From Bacteroidota bacterium (GTDB lineage Bacteria; Bacteroidota; Bacteroidia; UBA7662; CANHCV01): DNA of 64,000 nucleotides. Below the pieces are notes generated by a model. The model worked only from the letters and a program-made list of their open reading frames with translations. It ran no database searches and was not told the origin of the DNA. This document shows, piece by piece, positions 47,201 through 54,673 of the stretch. The position numbers and the translations under genes are program-made. The stretch's first letter is position 1, and each line of letters opens with the position of its first letter. The DNA lies in contig CANMVY010000009.1 in NCBI GenBank assembly GCA_947501265.1, forward strand, positions 27,587 to 91,586, written 5' to 3'.

Positions 47201-47300
47201 AAGCGGGTTCAGTGGTTAAATGAGCATTCTACCTCGCATCAACTTTTGTGGTATGTTGACAGTTTAGTGCTCCGAAATCCGCTTCTTCGCAACGCCTCTC
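44281..47300 (+). mobile_element. Inserted approx. 3-kb element carrying a type IIG R-M gene
   Basis: The element has a GTTATGC box at its left end and a GCATAAC box near its right end, in inverted orientation, joined by a long hairpin (47193-47292). These are features of integron cassettes with an attC site. The exact ends are uncertain by about 14 bases because of the flanking direct repeat. The element carries one gene, no transposase and no integrase, and is AT-rich compared with both neighbours. Insertion into the end of a chromosomal gene is shown by the displaced stop. No integron array is visible around it. Confidence 0.75.
44356..47169 (+). CDS. Type IIG restriction-modification enzyme (Eco57I-like)
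   Basis: This 937-residue single protein combines an N-terminal endonuclease (PD at 78-79 and E94-A-K96 in FFVEAKK), a helical linker and an amino-methyltransferase. The methyltransferase has AdoMet motif I DPACGSGSF (from residue 396) and the catalytic NPPW (551-554). A C-terminal target-recognition part ends in a coiled coil (EHLKTRIEHCEERINEIIF). It should methylate adenine in its recognition site and cut unmodified DNA. No separate specificity or restriction gene is present. The base composition (many AAA, GAC, ATT codons) differs from the surrounding genes, consistent with recent transfer. It is the only gene of the element. Confidence 0.9.
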   Translation: MTKQDAYKKIKKLVDRFDEQKEFYRKAEYNETLTRRDFIDPFFKALGWDIDNENGYAESYREVIHEDKVKVGKATKAPDYSFRLVGGKRLFFVEAKKPSIAIKDDILPAYQVRRYGWSAKLAISIVTDFEEFAIYDCTKKPNPSDKAATARLKYITYSDYLKEFDFIWDTFSKEKVLQGSFDKFVQSDTYKKGTTTVDNEFLQSLDRWRTYLATSISWNNKNLNEDEINFAVQQTIDRIIFLRIAEDRSIEPYGNLKSVLKSGEYYDNLFRIYQEADDKYNSGLFDFNKDKISKTLKVDNKVVKSIINELYYPESPYEFSVLSVEILGTAYEQFLGKQIKVDKAHRAKIEEKPAVRKAGGVYYTPQYIVDYIIKYSVGKLIEGKAPKEIAKIKIADPACGSGSFLLGAYQYLLDWHKNYYTDNGKRSKGNKGNPLTPEGNLTTAEKKRILLNNIFGVDIDVNAVEVTKLSLLLKCMEGETQASIETQMKLFNDRVLPTLDNNIKSGNSLVDTDYYDEEFDYGDEKTIKPFSWKKSFADIFKQGGFDVIIGNPPWVSLNGKFGNDILNPQAQQYLIRKYSGNTYRPNLYEYFVHKGLELINEKGYFTFIVPDRLGYNEQFISLRTKILKTYKIEELLYKAPFPGIVTDTLIFRITNKKEKENNYKIVVGEFGKKLQTKYSNDYLVDTEKKFSYESNDQSSKVIDKVFKNKRATPFSEIIESKTGVILDTKQVSKEKKNSNQIKIAKGRSIGKYCFLDNFYCEFGPNTIKGGTNDIKKLGVKEKVLLRKTGFPIIATFDCSGMYPEQSLYFLINNKTSNSLKYFTALVNSNLFQFVYINKLVTNKDSTPQLKKVDLDKFPVVVCDLKNKDEKAKHDEIVKQVDLLLKFNDELNETTFQNKIEHLKTRIEHCEERINEIIFDLYGLTKTDIETVDKYDEK

Positions 47301-47307
47301 GTTTGGA
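47171..47307 (+). repeat. attC-like hairpin at the right end of the element
   Basis: GCATAAC (47179-47185) corresponds to the R'' box. TTGCAAAAAAGCGGGTT (47193-47209) pairs with AATCCGCTTCTTCGCAA (47276-47292) at 14 of 17 positions, including a central AAGCGG block. The expected closing R' box GTTATGC is missing here: GTTTGGA follows at 47301. GTTATGC instead stands at the left end of the element (44281), as would happen if recombination occurred at G^TT. AGCACTGGGCATAAC (47171-47185) mirrors GTTATGCCCAATGCT (44281-44295) in 14 of 15 bases. Confidence 0.55.
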
Positions 47308-47946
47308 GAGGTTAGAAAGCGGATGTTTTTCAACAAAGCCTAAAACCCAATCGGGTGAGGTTCGGGCATATTGACGCAAGGCCCACCCGATTGATTTTCG
47401 AATGAAAAATTCCTTTTGTTCAAAATGGGGCAACATGCATCGTTCTAACCAGCCTTCGTCGGTTTTGCTTTTGTAGGTAAGTTGGTGCAAAATAGCCACC
47501 CGATTGAACCAAAAATGCGAGTGAGAAATCCACCTGGGCAAAACCTCCTCCCGCTTTTCGGGGAATGAACTAAAATATCCTCCTGCCCAATTCGATGCGA
47601 TAAAATCCAACGTATCCCACCAGGGGCGGGAATGGATGCAATGCTCCAAAATAGAGAGGAAATTTTCCGACTTCCATAGTTTTTGTTTGTGCGCCCACTC
47701 CATGCCGAGGTATTGGAATTCTCGATGGGGCGCATCCCACAATAGATGGAAAAAATCAAAGTTTTCCGATTCCGTTTCCCAACGCACCTTTAGCCACTCT
47801 TTGGTGATCTCTTTTCGCAACGGACTTGAAATTCCAAGAAAGTCACCTTGGTCTTTCATGTATTTTTTCATGCCAACGCTTTTTTCGGGGTTGGCATTTC
47901 TTTTCAATTCAAGTGCAATGATTTCGAAAGTTTGTTGCGGATTCAT
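47239..47946 (-). CDS. DNA alkylation repair protein (HEAT-like), C-terminus altered by insertion
   Basis: This 235-residue helical protein has the ALK family pattern. The WWDTLDFIASNWAGGYF and FWFNRVAILHQLTYK segments, FIRKSIGWALRQYARTSPDWVLGFVEKHP and the final LSKREAL are all expected. Members flip or excise alkylated bases such as 3-methyladenine. The last 16 residues (RRSGFRSTKLSTYHKS) are read from the inserted element and replace the ancestral KHL. Since the change is at the extreme end, activity may be kept. It is divergent from priA. Confidence 0.88.
   Translation of the reverse strand: MNPQQTFEIIALELKRNANPEKSVGMKKYMKDQGDFLGISSPLRKEITKEWLKVRWETESENFDFFHLLWDAPHREFQYLGMEWAHKQKLWKSENFLSILEHCIHSRPWWDTLDFIASNWAGGYFSSFPEKREEVLPRWISHSHFWFNRVAILHQLTYKSKTDEGWLERCMLPHFEQKEFFIRKSIGWALRQYARTSPDWVLGFVEKHPLSNLSKREALRRSGFRSTKLSTYHKS
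47290..47303 (+). repeat. Right copy of the 14-bp direct repeat
   Basis: It is identical to the left copy at 44270-44283 and lies inside the alkylation gene's coding sequence (read as KREAL on the minus strand). Confidence 0.9.
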
Positions 47947-48007
47947 GTTCCGAAATTAGTGGAAAAGAAAAACTTCTTCCCTAGATTTTTGACCTTATTT
48001 TTGTTGA

Positions 48008-50473
48008 ATGTCGCTTTTTCAGGAAATAGGAGCTTATGTAGATGTATTGCTACCCTTGCCATTGGAAAATGCGTTTACGTATGCCGTTCCACCTGCTTTA
48101 GTAGAAGAAATTCAGGTTGGTAAACGAGTAGTAGTGCCTTTTCAAAAAGGGAAATTTTATTCCGGACTCATCATCAATATTCACGCTGAAAATCCAACTT
48201 CCTATCCTTGTAAAATGGTAGAAGAGGTATTGGATGTATTCCCATTATTGGAGGAAAAGCACCTTCAGTTTTGGAAGTGGATGAGTCAGTATTACCTATC
48301 GCCCTTGGGCTTGGTGATGAATCAAGCTTTTCCTTCTGCCCTAAAGTTGGCCTCCAAAACCATTCTCTTGCCGAACCCCGATTTCGATGCAGAGACCGAG
48401 ATGGAGTTGAGCGACCAAGAATTTATGCTGTTGGAAGCAATTCAGATTCGAGGGAAAATCGATTTGGACGAGGCTGCGAAAATCATTCGTAAGCGTTCCG
48501 CCTTTGGAGTTGTTCGCAGCCTTATTCAAAAAGGTGGCGCTATGGCTACCGAAGAAATCAACGAAAAGGTGGCGCCGAAATTCGAAAACGTTTTATCGCT
48601 TCACCCAAATTTTCGAGAGGATCCCCAATTGCGCATCCTTTTCGATGTGCTTGAAAAAGCACCCAAGCAACTTGATGCGCTATTGGTCTTCCTTCAAATG
48701 TCGAAGAACCCCACCTTTGAGGTAAGTCGAAAGGAGTTCCTTAAACATCCCAAAGTTCAAGTGCAACCCATCTCGGCCCTCATTCAAAAAGGGATATTGC
48801 TGCAATCCAAACAAAGGGTAAGCCGTTTGTTGGAATCTGCCGTCGAAAAGAAAGAAATCATCCTTTCCTCGGCTCAGTCCCAAGCTTTGGATGAAATAAA
48901 AACAGGATTTTCTCGGTTCGCAACCGTGCTTTTCCGAGGGATCACCGGAAGTGGGAAAACGGCTATTTACATAAAATTGATTGAAGAGCAGTTAAAACAA
49001 GGAAAACAAGTCCTTTTCTTGGTCCCGGAAATTGCCCTCACTACGCAATTGCTTGGAAGAATTCGTCAAGTTTTCGGAGAAGTCGGGGTTTACCATTCCA
49101 AAATGAACGAGCAAGAAAGGGTTGAATTGTTCAATGCTGTGGTGCAAAATCAGTTTCAATTGGTATTGGGTGTGCGCTCTGGAGTTTTCCTTCCCTTTTC
49201 AAACCTGGGATTGATCATTGTAGACGAGGAGCATGATACGGCTTACAAGCAGGCCGAACCCTCTCCACGGTTCCATGCCCGAGATAGTGCCTTGGTTCTC
49301 GCACAACTTCAAAATGCTCAGGTTTTATTGGGGTCTGCAACTCCATCGATAGAGTCGTATTTCGCTGCTCAATCGGGGAAAATTGGGTTGGTGGAATTGG
49401 ATGAGCGATTTGGAGAAGCGGTTCCCCCTGCCATCGAATTGATTGATATGGTAAAAGCCAAGGAGCAAGGGGCCATCAAAGAATATTTTAGTTTCGCACT
49501 TCTTTCCGAAATACAAGAGAAAGTAGAGAACAACGACCAAGTTATTTTATTTCGAAATCGTCGAGGGTATCACCCTGTTCAACAATGTTCTACCTGTGGG
49601 AAATTGGTTGAATGCCCCAACTGCGACGTTTCCCTCAATTACCACAAAGGGAGTCAAAACCTCGTTTGTCACTATTGCGGGCACCAAGAGAAGTCGGTAA
49701 GTTCTTGTAAATCATGTGGAAGTGAGGAAATAAGTATGCTCGGATTTGGGACCGAAAAAGTTGAAGAAGATGTGCAAGCGCTTTTCCCCGATTACAAGAT
49801 TGAACGTTTGGACCAAGATGTGACCAAGAAGAAATCGGCTTTCAAAGACATTTTTAAAGCCATGGAAGAGGGAGAAATCGATATTTTGGTAGGTACACAA
49901 ATGATTTCCAAGGGATTGGATTTTGAAAATGTAACGTTGGTTGGGGTGCTCAATGCTGATCAATCTTTAAGTTGGACAGATTTTCGAGCTGTTGAACGAA
50001 CATTTCAGCAATTGATGCAAGTGTCGGGTAGGGCAGGGAGGCACCTGAAAAAGGGAAAGGTTCTCATTCAAACGCGGCAACCCCAACATCCGATGTTTTC
50101 ATTTCTTAAAAAGCAAGATTATCCTTCTTTTTTTCATTGGCAAATCAAAGAAAGAAAGGAGTTCGGGTATCCTCCATTTTCAAAAATGATGGTGATTACC
50201 TTGTCTGGGAAGAAAGAAGAAATTGTTGACGAAGCTGCTCAATTGATGGCCAAAAAGTTGAGAATTTCGCTTCCAAAAGGAACGTTAGGGCCAGTTCCTC
50301 CTCCGGTTAGTAAAATCAACAATCGGTATTACCGTCAAATTCAGGTAAAATACCAGGTGGAAAAAATTAAGCCGCAAACGATCAAGGCGCACCTGCACGA
50401 CCTTCAAAAAGCCCTCCAAGGTGCGCCCATCTTTAAATCTATTTTTATTTCGATTGATGTAGATCCAGCGTAA
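48008..50473 (+). CDS. priA: Primosomal protein N' (replication restart helicase)
   Basis: This is an 821-residue SF2 helicase. The N-terminal 3'BD domain (VDVLLPLPLENAFTYAVPP) binds 3' DNA ends. The helicase core follows with Walker A GITGSGKT, DEEHD and GSATPSIES. A zinc insert has eight Cys in CSTCGKLVECPNCD and later CHYCG and CKSCG pairs. The C-terminal half has QMISKGLDFENV and QVSGRAGR. It reloads the replisome at stalled forks. A -7 box TATTTTTG (47996-48003) is 4 bases before the start, so the message may be leaderless or nearly so. The gene is divergent from the alkylation gene. Confidence 0.97.
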   Translation: MSLFQEIGAYVDVLLPLPLENAFTYAVPPALVEEIQVGKRVVVPFQKGKFYSGLIINIHAENPTSYPCKMVEEVLDVFPLLEEKHLQFWKWMSQYYLSPLGLVMNQAFPSALKLASKTILLPNPDFDAETEMELSDQEFMLLEAIQIRGKIDLDEAAKIIRKRSAFGVVRSLIQKGGAMATEEINEKVAPKFENVLSLHPNFREDPQLRILFDVLEKAPKQLDALLVFLQMSKNPTFEVSRKEFLKHPKVQVQPISALIQKGILLQSKQRVSRLLESAVEKKEIILSSAQSQALDEIKTGFSRFATVLFRGITGSGKTAIYIKLIEEQLKQGKQVLFLVPEIALTTQLLGRIRQVFGEVGVYHSKMNEQERVELFNAVVQNQFQLVLGVRSGVFLPFSNLGLIIVDEEHDTAYKQAEPSPRFHARDSALVLAQLQNAQVLLGSATPSIESYFAAQSGKIGLVELDERFGEAVPPAIELIDMVKAKEQGAIKEYFSFALLSEIQEKVENNDQVILFRNRRGYHPVQQCSTCGKLVECPNCDVSLNYHKGSQNLVCHYCGHQEKSVSSCKSCGSEEISMLGFGTEKVEEDVQALFPDYKIERLDQDVTKKKSAFKDIFKAMEEGEIDILVGTQMISKGLDFENVTLVGVLNADQSLSWTDFRAVERTFQQLMQVSGRAGRHLKKGKVLIQTRQPQHPMFSFLKKQDYPSFFHWQIKERKEFGYPPFSKMMVITLSGKKEEIVDEAAQLMAKKLRISLPKGTLGPVPPPVSKINNRYYRQIQVKYQVEKIKPQTIKAHLHDLQKALQGAPIFKSIFISIDVDPA

Positions 50474-50480
50474 AAAAAAG

Positions 50481-50510
50481 TTGGAATTTAGGTAAAAATA
50501 AGTAATTTTG
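50481..50510 (+). promoter_or_regulatory. SRP RNA promoter
   Basis: TTG (50481-50483), a 19-base spacer and TAATTTTG (50503-50510) match the Bacteroidota consensus in every defined base. The RNA begins a few bases downstream. Confidence 0.8.
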
Positions 50511-50512
50511 TG

Positions 50513-50604
50513 CGGGCTTCACGACCAGCTCCCTCTGAACTCCCCCAGGACAGGAATGTAGCAAGGGCAGGAGGTTGTAGCGGTGCGATGAGGCCCTTTT
50601 TTAT
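50513..50604 (+). ncRNA. ffs: Signal recognition particle RNA (small bacterial type)
   Basis: The helix-8 core is recognisable: CCAGGACAGGAATGTAGCAA followed by GGGCAGG, with the GGAA tetraloop. The outer stem pairs GGGCTTC near the 5' end with GAGGCCC near the 3' end, followed by a T-run. The RNA binds Ffh and targets membrane proteins. Its promoter fits the consensus exactly. Confidence 0.93.
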
Positions 50605-50610
50605 CCCCCT

Positions 50611-52053
50611 TTATTTCTTAATCCAACGAAGTAAATCTCGGTTTTTCCCCGATTGAATTTCGATCAGATAAATCCCATTCGGCCATGATTCTGTTAGTAC
50701 GGAATCTCGGTTTTGGAATTCGCCCACGGTTTGTCCTTGTAAATTTCGAACAATTAATTTTGTTACCGGTGAATTGGTGCGAACGGTAAATTGATCGTTT
50801 CCGGGGTTAGGAAAAATACTTGCTTTCAACGAAAGATCTTGGGTCGCTAATTGGGTTCCTGCAATGTAAACCTTTTCAACCACATCCAAAACAGTAGTAC
50901 AGCTGGTATCAAACACGGAGAAGTTAAATAAACCTCTCGTAATATCGTCGTATCCATCGTACAATTTCGCATCGATGGAGGCAGAATCGGTTTCGCAGAA
51001 GCAGTTTCGGGCAAGATTAAGGTTCAAATTCGAACCATTGACCACATGATATTGGGAATTGTAGCAAATTTTGTTTTGTTTGATGATGGGATAATTACTT
51101 CCAAAGGTTAATCCTGAATTGATTTGAACCGCCGTATCGTTGTTGGTAACGACGCTCCATTCCAAAATGCAATTCTCGCCCAAATCAAATCCGAGATCTG
51201 ATCCCTGAAGGATAATGTTTTTGATGTGAACCCCGCTTGCATCGACGATGCCTTGGTTGTTATTGTAGAAAACAGATTGTTCTACTTTTCCCTGAACGCC
51301 TCGAATGCCAATGCGATTGTTAGAAAAAGAATCTAAGTTCACTTCGATGGAACCAATTCCACTGATGGCCATATCGTTATTGGAAAAAGAACTTTGCTGA
51401 ATAACGGCATGGGAACCGTATGGATTGACTCCAACGTCGTTGCCGTTAAAGTTGGAGTTGTTAACCGTTATCCAAGGCGTGGCAGATGGAAGCAAATTGC
51501 CAGATAAACCTACCATGTTATTCTGGAAAACACAAGAATCGAAAATGCTTTTATTGAAGGCAGTGTAAGCATATCCATTGGTTTTCCAAACGCATTGGTG
51601 AAAAACGGAAGAATCGGGTAAAACCCCGTTATCTACAAAAAATCCGTAAAAGGAATTCGATAAATGGAAATAATCGGCCCTTAAGACGGCGCCTTGAGTA
51701 CGCATGATTTTTAATCCGTACCAGCCATCTCGCCGTTGCTTGAGGGTTTCACCTTCGAATTGAACGGGCAAATTGGGTTGACCCACCATTTGTAAGGTGC
51801 CACGAACTTCCAAATAATTGGTTCCTACCGACGTGCCATTTCCGGTTTCTCGAACCAAAACTTTGGTGCCCGGTTCGATGGTTAATGTTGCTCCCGGAAA
51901 AACAACCACCGGGCCTGTCATGATGTACGGACTATTGCTGCGGGTCCACGTGGTATTTTGATAAATCCCTCCAGAAACATTGGTTTGTGCCTGAGAGTGA
52001 ATAGCGAATAGAATGCAGAGTAGAGTTGAAACCTTTTTGAGATAAAAATTCAT
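50611..52053 (-). CDS. Right-handed parallel beta-helix protein with T9SS signal
   Basis: This is a 480-residue protein with a signal peptide (KKVSTLLCILFAIHSQAQ). An N-terminal cap (ATLTIEPGTKVLV) precedes repeated short strands with asparagine ladders (NFNGNDVGVNPYGSHAVIQQ, SSFSNNDMAISGIGSIE, DSFSNNRIGIRGVQGKVE), as in pectate-lyase-like helices. The C-terminal 75 residues (ASIFPNPGNDQFTVRT, ESWPNGIYLIEI, LLRWIKK) are a T9SS type A sorting domain. It is probably a cell-surface carbohydrate-binding or -degrading protein; the substrate is unknown. Confidence 0.87.
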   Translation of the reverse strand: MNFYLKKVSTLLCILFAIHSQAQTNVSGGIYQNTTWTRSNSPYIMTGPVVVFPGATLTIEPGTKVLVRETGNGTSVGTNYLEVRGTLQMVGQPNLPVQFEGETLKQRRDGWYGLKIMRTQGAVLRADYFHLSNSFYGFFVDNGVLPDSSVFHQCVWKTNGYAYTAFNKSIFDSCVFQNNMVGLSGNLLPSATPWITVNNSNFNGNDVGVNPYGSHAVIQQSSFSNNDMAISGIGSIEVNLDSFSNNRIGIRGVQGKVEQSVFYNNNQGIVDASGVHIKNIILQGSDLGFDLGENCILEWSVVTNNDTAVQINSGLTFGSNYPIIKQNKICYNSQYHVVNGSNLNLNLARNCFCETDSASIDAKLYDGYDDITRGLFNFSVFDTSCTTVLDVVEKVYIAGTQLATQDLSLKASIFPNPGNDQFTVRTNSPVTKLIVRNLQGQTVGEFQNRDSVLTESWPNGIYLIEIQSGKNRDLLRWIKK

Positions 52054-52167
52054 TGCTTTGATTTTAGAATCTGAACACCACCTTTTCCATTTTGTTTTGT
52101 CATAAATCCTCTAAAAAGAAGTGCAAAGATTCATTTCGTGTTTATTTTTGTTTCAAACCTAAACTGT

Positions 52168-53535
52168 ATGAAAAAACATTACCGCTTTTTTGGAGTTCTC
52201 CTCGGTCTATTTGCTGGATTGATGGCGATGGCTCAACCTCAAAATGCTATGGATTTTGATGGAACCGATGATTTTATCACCGCTCCTTCTGCAACGGCTA
52301 CCGTTGCTGGCGCTCAACAAATGTCTGTTTCTTGTTGGGTCAATCCACAATTCACCACCCACCACGAAGGCTTTTGCGGATTTCGCAACAACACCAATGC
52401 TGATTTCTATCTACTTAAATTGCAGGGTACAACAAACATCGAAGCGCGTTTTCGCAATAGCAACGGTACGGCCTACACCATTGCTGCTCAAAATGTGGTA
52501 ACCGCTGGAACATGGACTCATATTGCTATGACCTACGATGGAACTCGTTTGAGATTTTACAAAGATGGAGTATGCACGGATTCAGTAACAGCAACTGGTA
52601 CGATTTCAACCACGTCAACATCAGACTTTTTTGTTGGTGGTGTGCCTTGGCAGGGGACCTATTTTCACGCCATGGGCTTGATCGATGAAGTTACTTTGTG
52701 GAATCGTGCCATCTCAACCCAAGAGGTTAATTGCATGATGCGTGCTCCAGTGGATACTGCTGCAGCCGGATTGCAATTGTACTACCAATTCAACCAAGGG
52801 GTTGCTAATGGAACAAATTCAACGATCATGATGGCCACCGATTCAAAAGCTAACATCGACGGGGTATTGAATAATTTCAACCTGACTTCAACGACATCTA
52901 ATTTTGTAACGGGTGTGACCAATTTCACTCCAGTATCGGCCAACATCTGCCCAGGAGGTTCTTACTCCGTTGGAAATCGTAATTTCACAACGGCGGGAAA
53001 TCATATCGTTCGAATTTCTGGTCGCGATGGTTGCGATTCTGTTGTGGTGCTTTCTTTATCGGTTACCGACACGGCTGTGGTAAACAACGGTCCCGCATTG
53101 AAAGCTCGCCAAGATTCTGCGACTTATCAATGGGTTCGTTGCAACCAAGGATTTGCTACGATTGCAGGTGCTACCACACAAAGTTATACTCCACCTGTAA
53201 GCGGCGTTTATGCATGTATCGTTACCTATAAAGGTTGTACCGACACTTCTGGATGTCGCATTTACAACCGCCTTGGAGCCGGGAATATGAATTGGTCGGA
53301 AGCGGTTGTTGCCTATCCCAACCCAACCCACGATCGTTTAAACGTAGAAGTTACATTAACCCAAGGGATGTACCAATTCCAAATTACCGATTTGAACGGT
53401 CGAGTTGTGAAAACTGGAACAGGAATGGCCAATCAACGGGAAGTGATTTCCATGAATGACCTTCAAAAAGGAATTTACCTACTGAAGATCAATTCGAATG
53501 GTGAGCAAGCTACCTTAAAAGTGGTAAAACAATAA
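52168..53535 (+). CDS. LamG/concanavalin-like surface protein with T9SS signal
   Basis: This is a 455-residue protein. I start at the ATG of signal peptide MKKHYRFFGVLLGLFAGLMA (an earlier in-frame start is weaker). Residues about 25-215 form a LamG-type lectin fold (AMDFDGTDDFITAPS, MSVSCWVNPQ, TWTHIAMTYDGTRLRFYKDG, GLIDEVTLWNRAIS). A disulfide-rich Ig-like stretch (CPGGSYSVGNR, CIVTYKGCTDTSGC) follows, then a T9SS sorting domain (AVVAYPNPTHDRLNVEV, MNDLQKGIYLLKI). A -7 box TATTTTTG lies at 52143-52150. It is divergent from the beta-helix gene and both are T9SS cargo. Confidence 0.88.
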   Translation: MKKHYRFFGVLLGLFAGLMAMAQPQNAMDFDGTDDFITAPSATATVAGAQQMSVSCWVNPQFTTHHEGFCGFRNNTNADFYLLKLQGTTNIEARFRNSNGTAYTIAAQNVVTAGTWTHIAMTYDGTRLRFYKDGVCTDSVTATGTISTTSTSDFFVGGVPWQGTYFHAMGLIDEVTLWNRAISTQEVNCMMRAPVDTAAAGLQLYYQFNQGVANGTNSTIMMATDSKANIDGVLNNFNLTSTTSNFVTGVTNFTPVSANICPGGSYSVGNRNFTTAGNHIVRISGRDGCDSVVVLSLSVTDTAVVNNGPALKARQDSATYQWVRCNQGFATIAGATTQSYTPPVSGVYACIVTYKGCTDTSGCRIYNRLGAGNMNWSEAVVAYPNPTHDRLNVEVTLTQGMYQFQITDLNGRVVKTGTGMANQREVISMNDLQKGIYLLKINSNGEQATLKVVKQ

Positions 53536-53540
53536 AAACT

Positions 53541-53569
53541 AAAAAGCGGGCTTCGGCCCGCTTTTTTTT
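53541..53569. terminator. Bidirectional terminator
   Basis: The stem GCGGGC/GCCCGC with TTCG loop is flanked by AAAAA and TTTTTTTT. It serves the LamG gene and the convergent small TPR gene, whose stop overlaps its right edge. Confidence 0.92.
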
Positions 53570-53882
53570 AATCCATCAAATTCAATTCCGTTTCCAATTC
53601 TCCTTTGGTTTTCAGATCTTTCTTTTCGATGGCCCATCGGATGCCATCTTCCAAAAGTTCGATCGCTTTTTCATTTTGATTTAATTGAACTGCAACTCGG
53701 CTCCATTGAAGGTACATGCCCAGGTAATCGGGAGCGATGGAATAAAGCTTGTTGTACCATTCCATTGCCATGTCCCAATCTTCCATTTTTTGGTATTCGT
53801 GGGCAATGGCGTAAACAATGAAAGAATCTTGCTCATTTGTTTCAAAGATTTCAAACAACTGTTGTAGTCTAACGTTTTTCAT
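53568..53882 (-). CDS. Small TPR protein
   Basis: This is a 104-residue protein with two to three TPR-type helix pairs (IVYAIAHEYQKMEDWDMAMEWYNKLYSIAPDYL, given as its parts QDSFIVYAIAHEY and MAMEWYNKLY; QWSRVAVQLNQNEKAIELLEDG). No signal peptide is seen, so it is probably cytosolic. I start at the ATG of MKNVRLQQLFEIFE; a longer frame upstream overlaps the divergent etfB promoter. The function is unknown. Confidence 0.75.
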   Translation of the reverse strand: MKNVRLQQLFEIFETNEQDSFIVYAIAHEYQKMEDWDMAMEWYNKLYSIAPDYLGMYLQWSRVAVQLNQNEKAIELLEDGIRWAIEKKDLKTKGELETELNLMD

Positions 53883-53893
53883 AAGTACCTTTG
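53862..53893 (+). promoter_or_regulatory. Predicted etfB-etfA promoter
   Basis: TTG (53862-53864) and TACCTTTG (53886-53893) fit the consensus with a 21-base spacer, slightly long. The box overlaps the start of the divergent TPR gene. Confidence 0.5.
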
Positions 53894-53930
53894 TGCGCCT
53901 TTGAGGCACAATATTAAACAAAAAAAGCTT

Positions 53931-54671
53931 ATGAAGATTCTCGTTTGCGTTAGTCAGGTTCCTGACACAACCACGAAGATTACCTTCACCCCCGACAACA
54001 AATCGTTGAATACGGCAGGGGTTCAATTCATCATCAATCCGTATGATGAGTTAGGAATTACCAAAGCCTTGGAATTGAACGAACAAACGGGAGGTGGAAC
54101 GGTAACTGTCATCACAATTGGAGGAGTAGATACTGAACCCAACATTCGTAAAGCTTTGGCCATGGGTGCTGATGATGCCGTTCGCATTGACGCAGAACCT
54201 ACCGATGCTTTTTTCGTTGCTCAACAAATTGCGAATTACGCAGCCTCTCAAAATTTTGATCTCATTTTCACCGGTCGTGAATCCATCGATTACAACGGCG
54301 GACAGGTTGGTGGAATGATTGCTGAATTAATGAATCTGCCTCACGTTAACGTTATTACAGCGATTACCGTGAACGGAAATACGGGTACTGTTGAACGCGA
54401 CATTGATGGCGGACGCGAAGTGGTGGAAGTAACAACTCCCTTTTTAGTGTCGGCCCAAAAAGATTTGTGCGAGCCACGTATTCCGAACATGCGAGGAATC
54501 ATGACCGCTCGCACCAAACCTTTGCAAGTTATTGCTGCCAACGGAAGCGAAAAACGCACCGAGGTGGCACAATTTCAAGCACCTGCTCCAAAATCAGGAG
54601 TGAAGTTTATCGATCCAAATAACATGGACGAATTGGTTTCATTGCTTCACAACGAAGCGAAAGTACTTTAA
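53931..54671 (+). CDS. etfB: Electron transfer flavoprotein subunit beta
   Basis: This is a 246-residue FixA/EtfB-type protein: MKILVCVSQVPDTTTKI, FIINPYDELGITKALEL, VTVITIGG and GRESIDYNGGQVGGMIAEL. It pairs with EtfA to carry electrons from acyl-CoA dehydrogenases to the quinone pool. The start was chosen at MKILVCV, the usual N-terminus. It is followed by etfA after 2 bases. Confidence 0.95.
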   Translation: MKILVCVSQVPDTTTKITFTPDNKSLNTAGVQFIINPYDELGITKALELNEQTGGGTVTVITIGGVDTEPNIRKALAMGADDAVRIDAEPTDAFFVAQQIANYAASQNFDLIFTGRESIDYNGGQVGGMIAELMNLPHVNVITAITVNGNTGTVERDIDGGREVVEVTTPFLVSAQKDLCEPRIPNMRGIMTARTKPLQVIAANGSEKRTEVAQFQAPAPKSGVKFIDPNNMDELVSLLHNEAKVL

Positions 54672-54673
54672 TC

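Noticed and set aside
44281..47300. Insertion sequence or transposon
   Set aside because: There is no transposase gene; the only protein is the restriction-modification enzyme, and the 14-bp repeat plus attC-like end fit a cassette-type element better.
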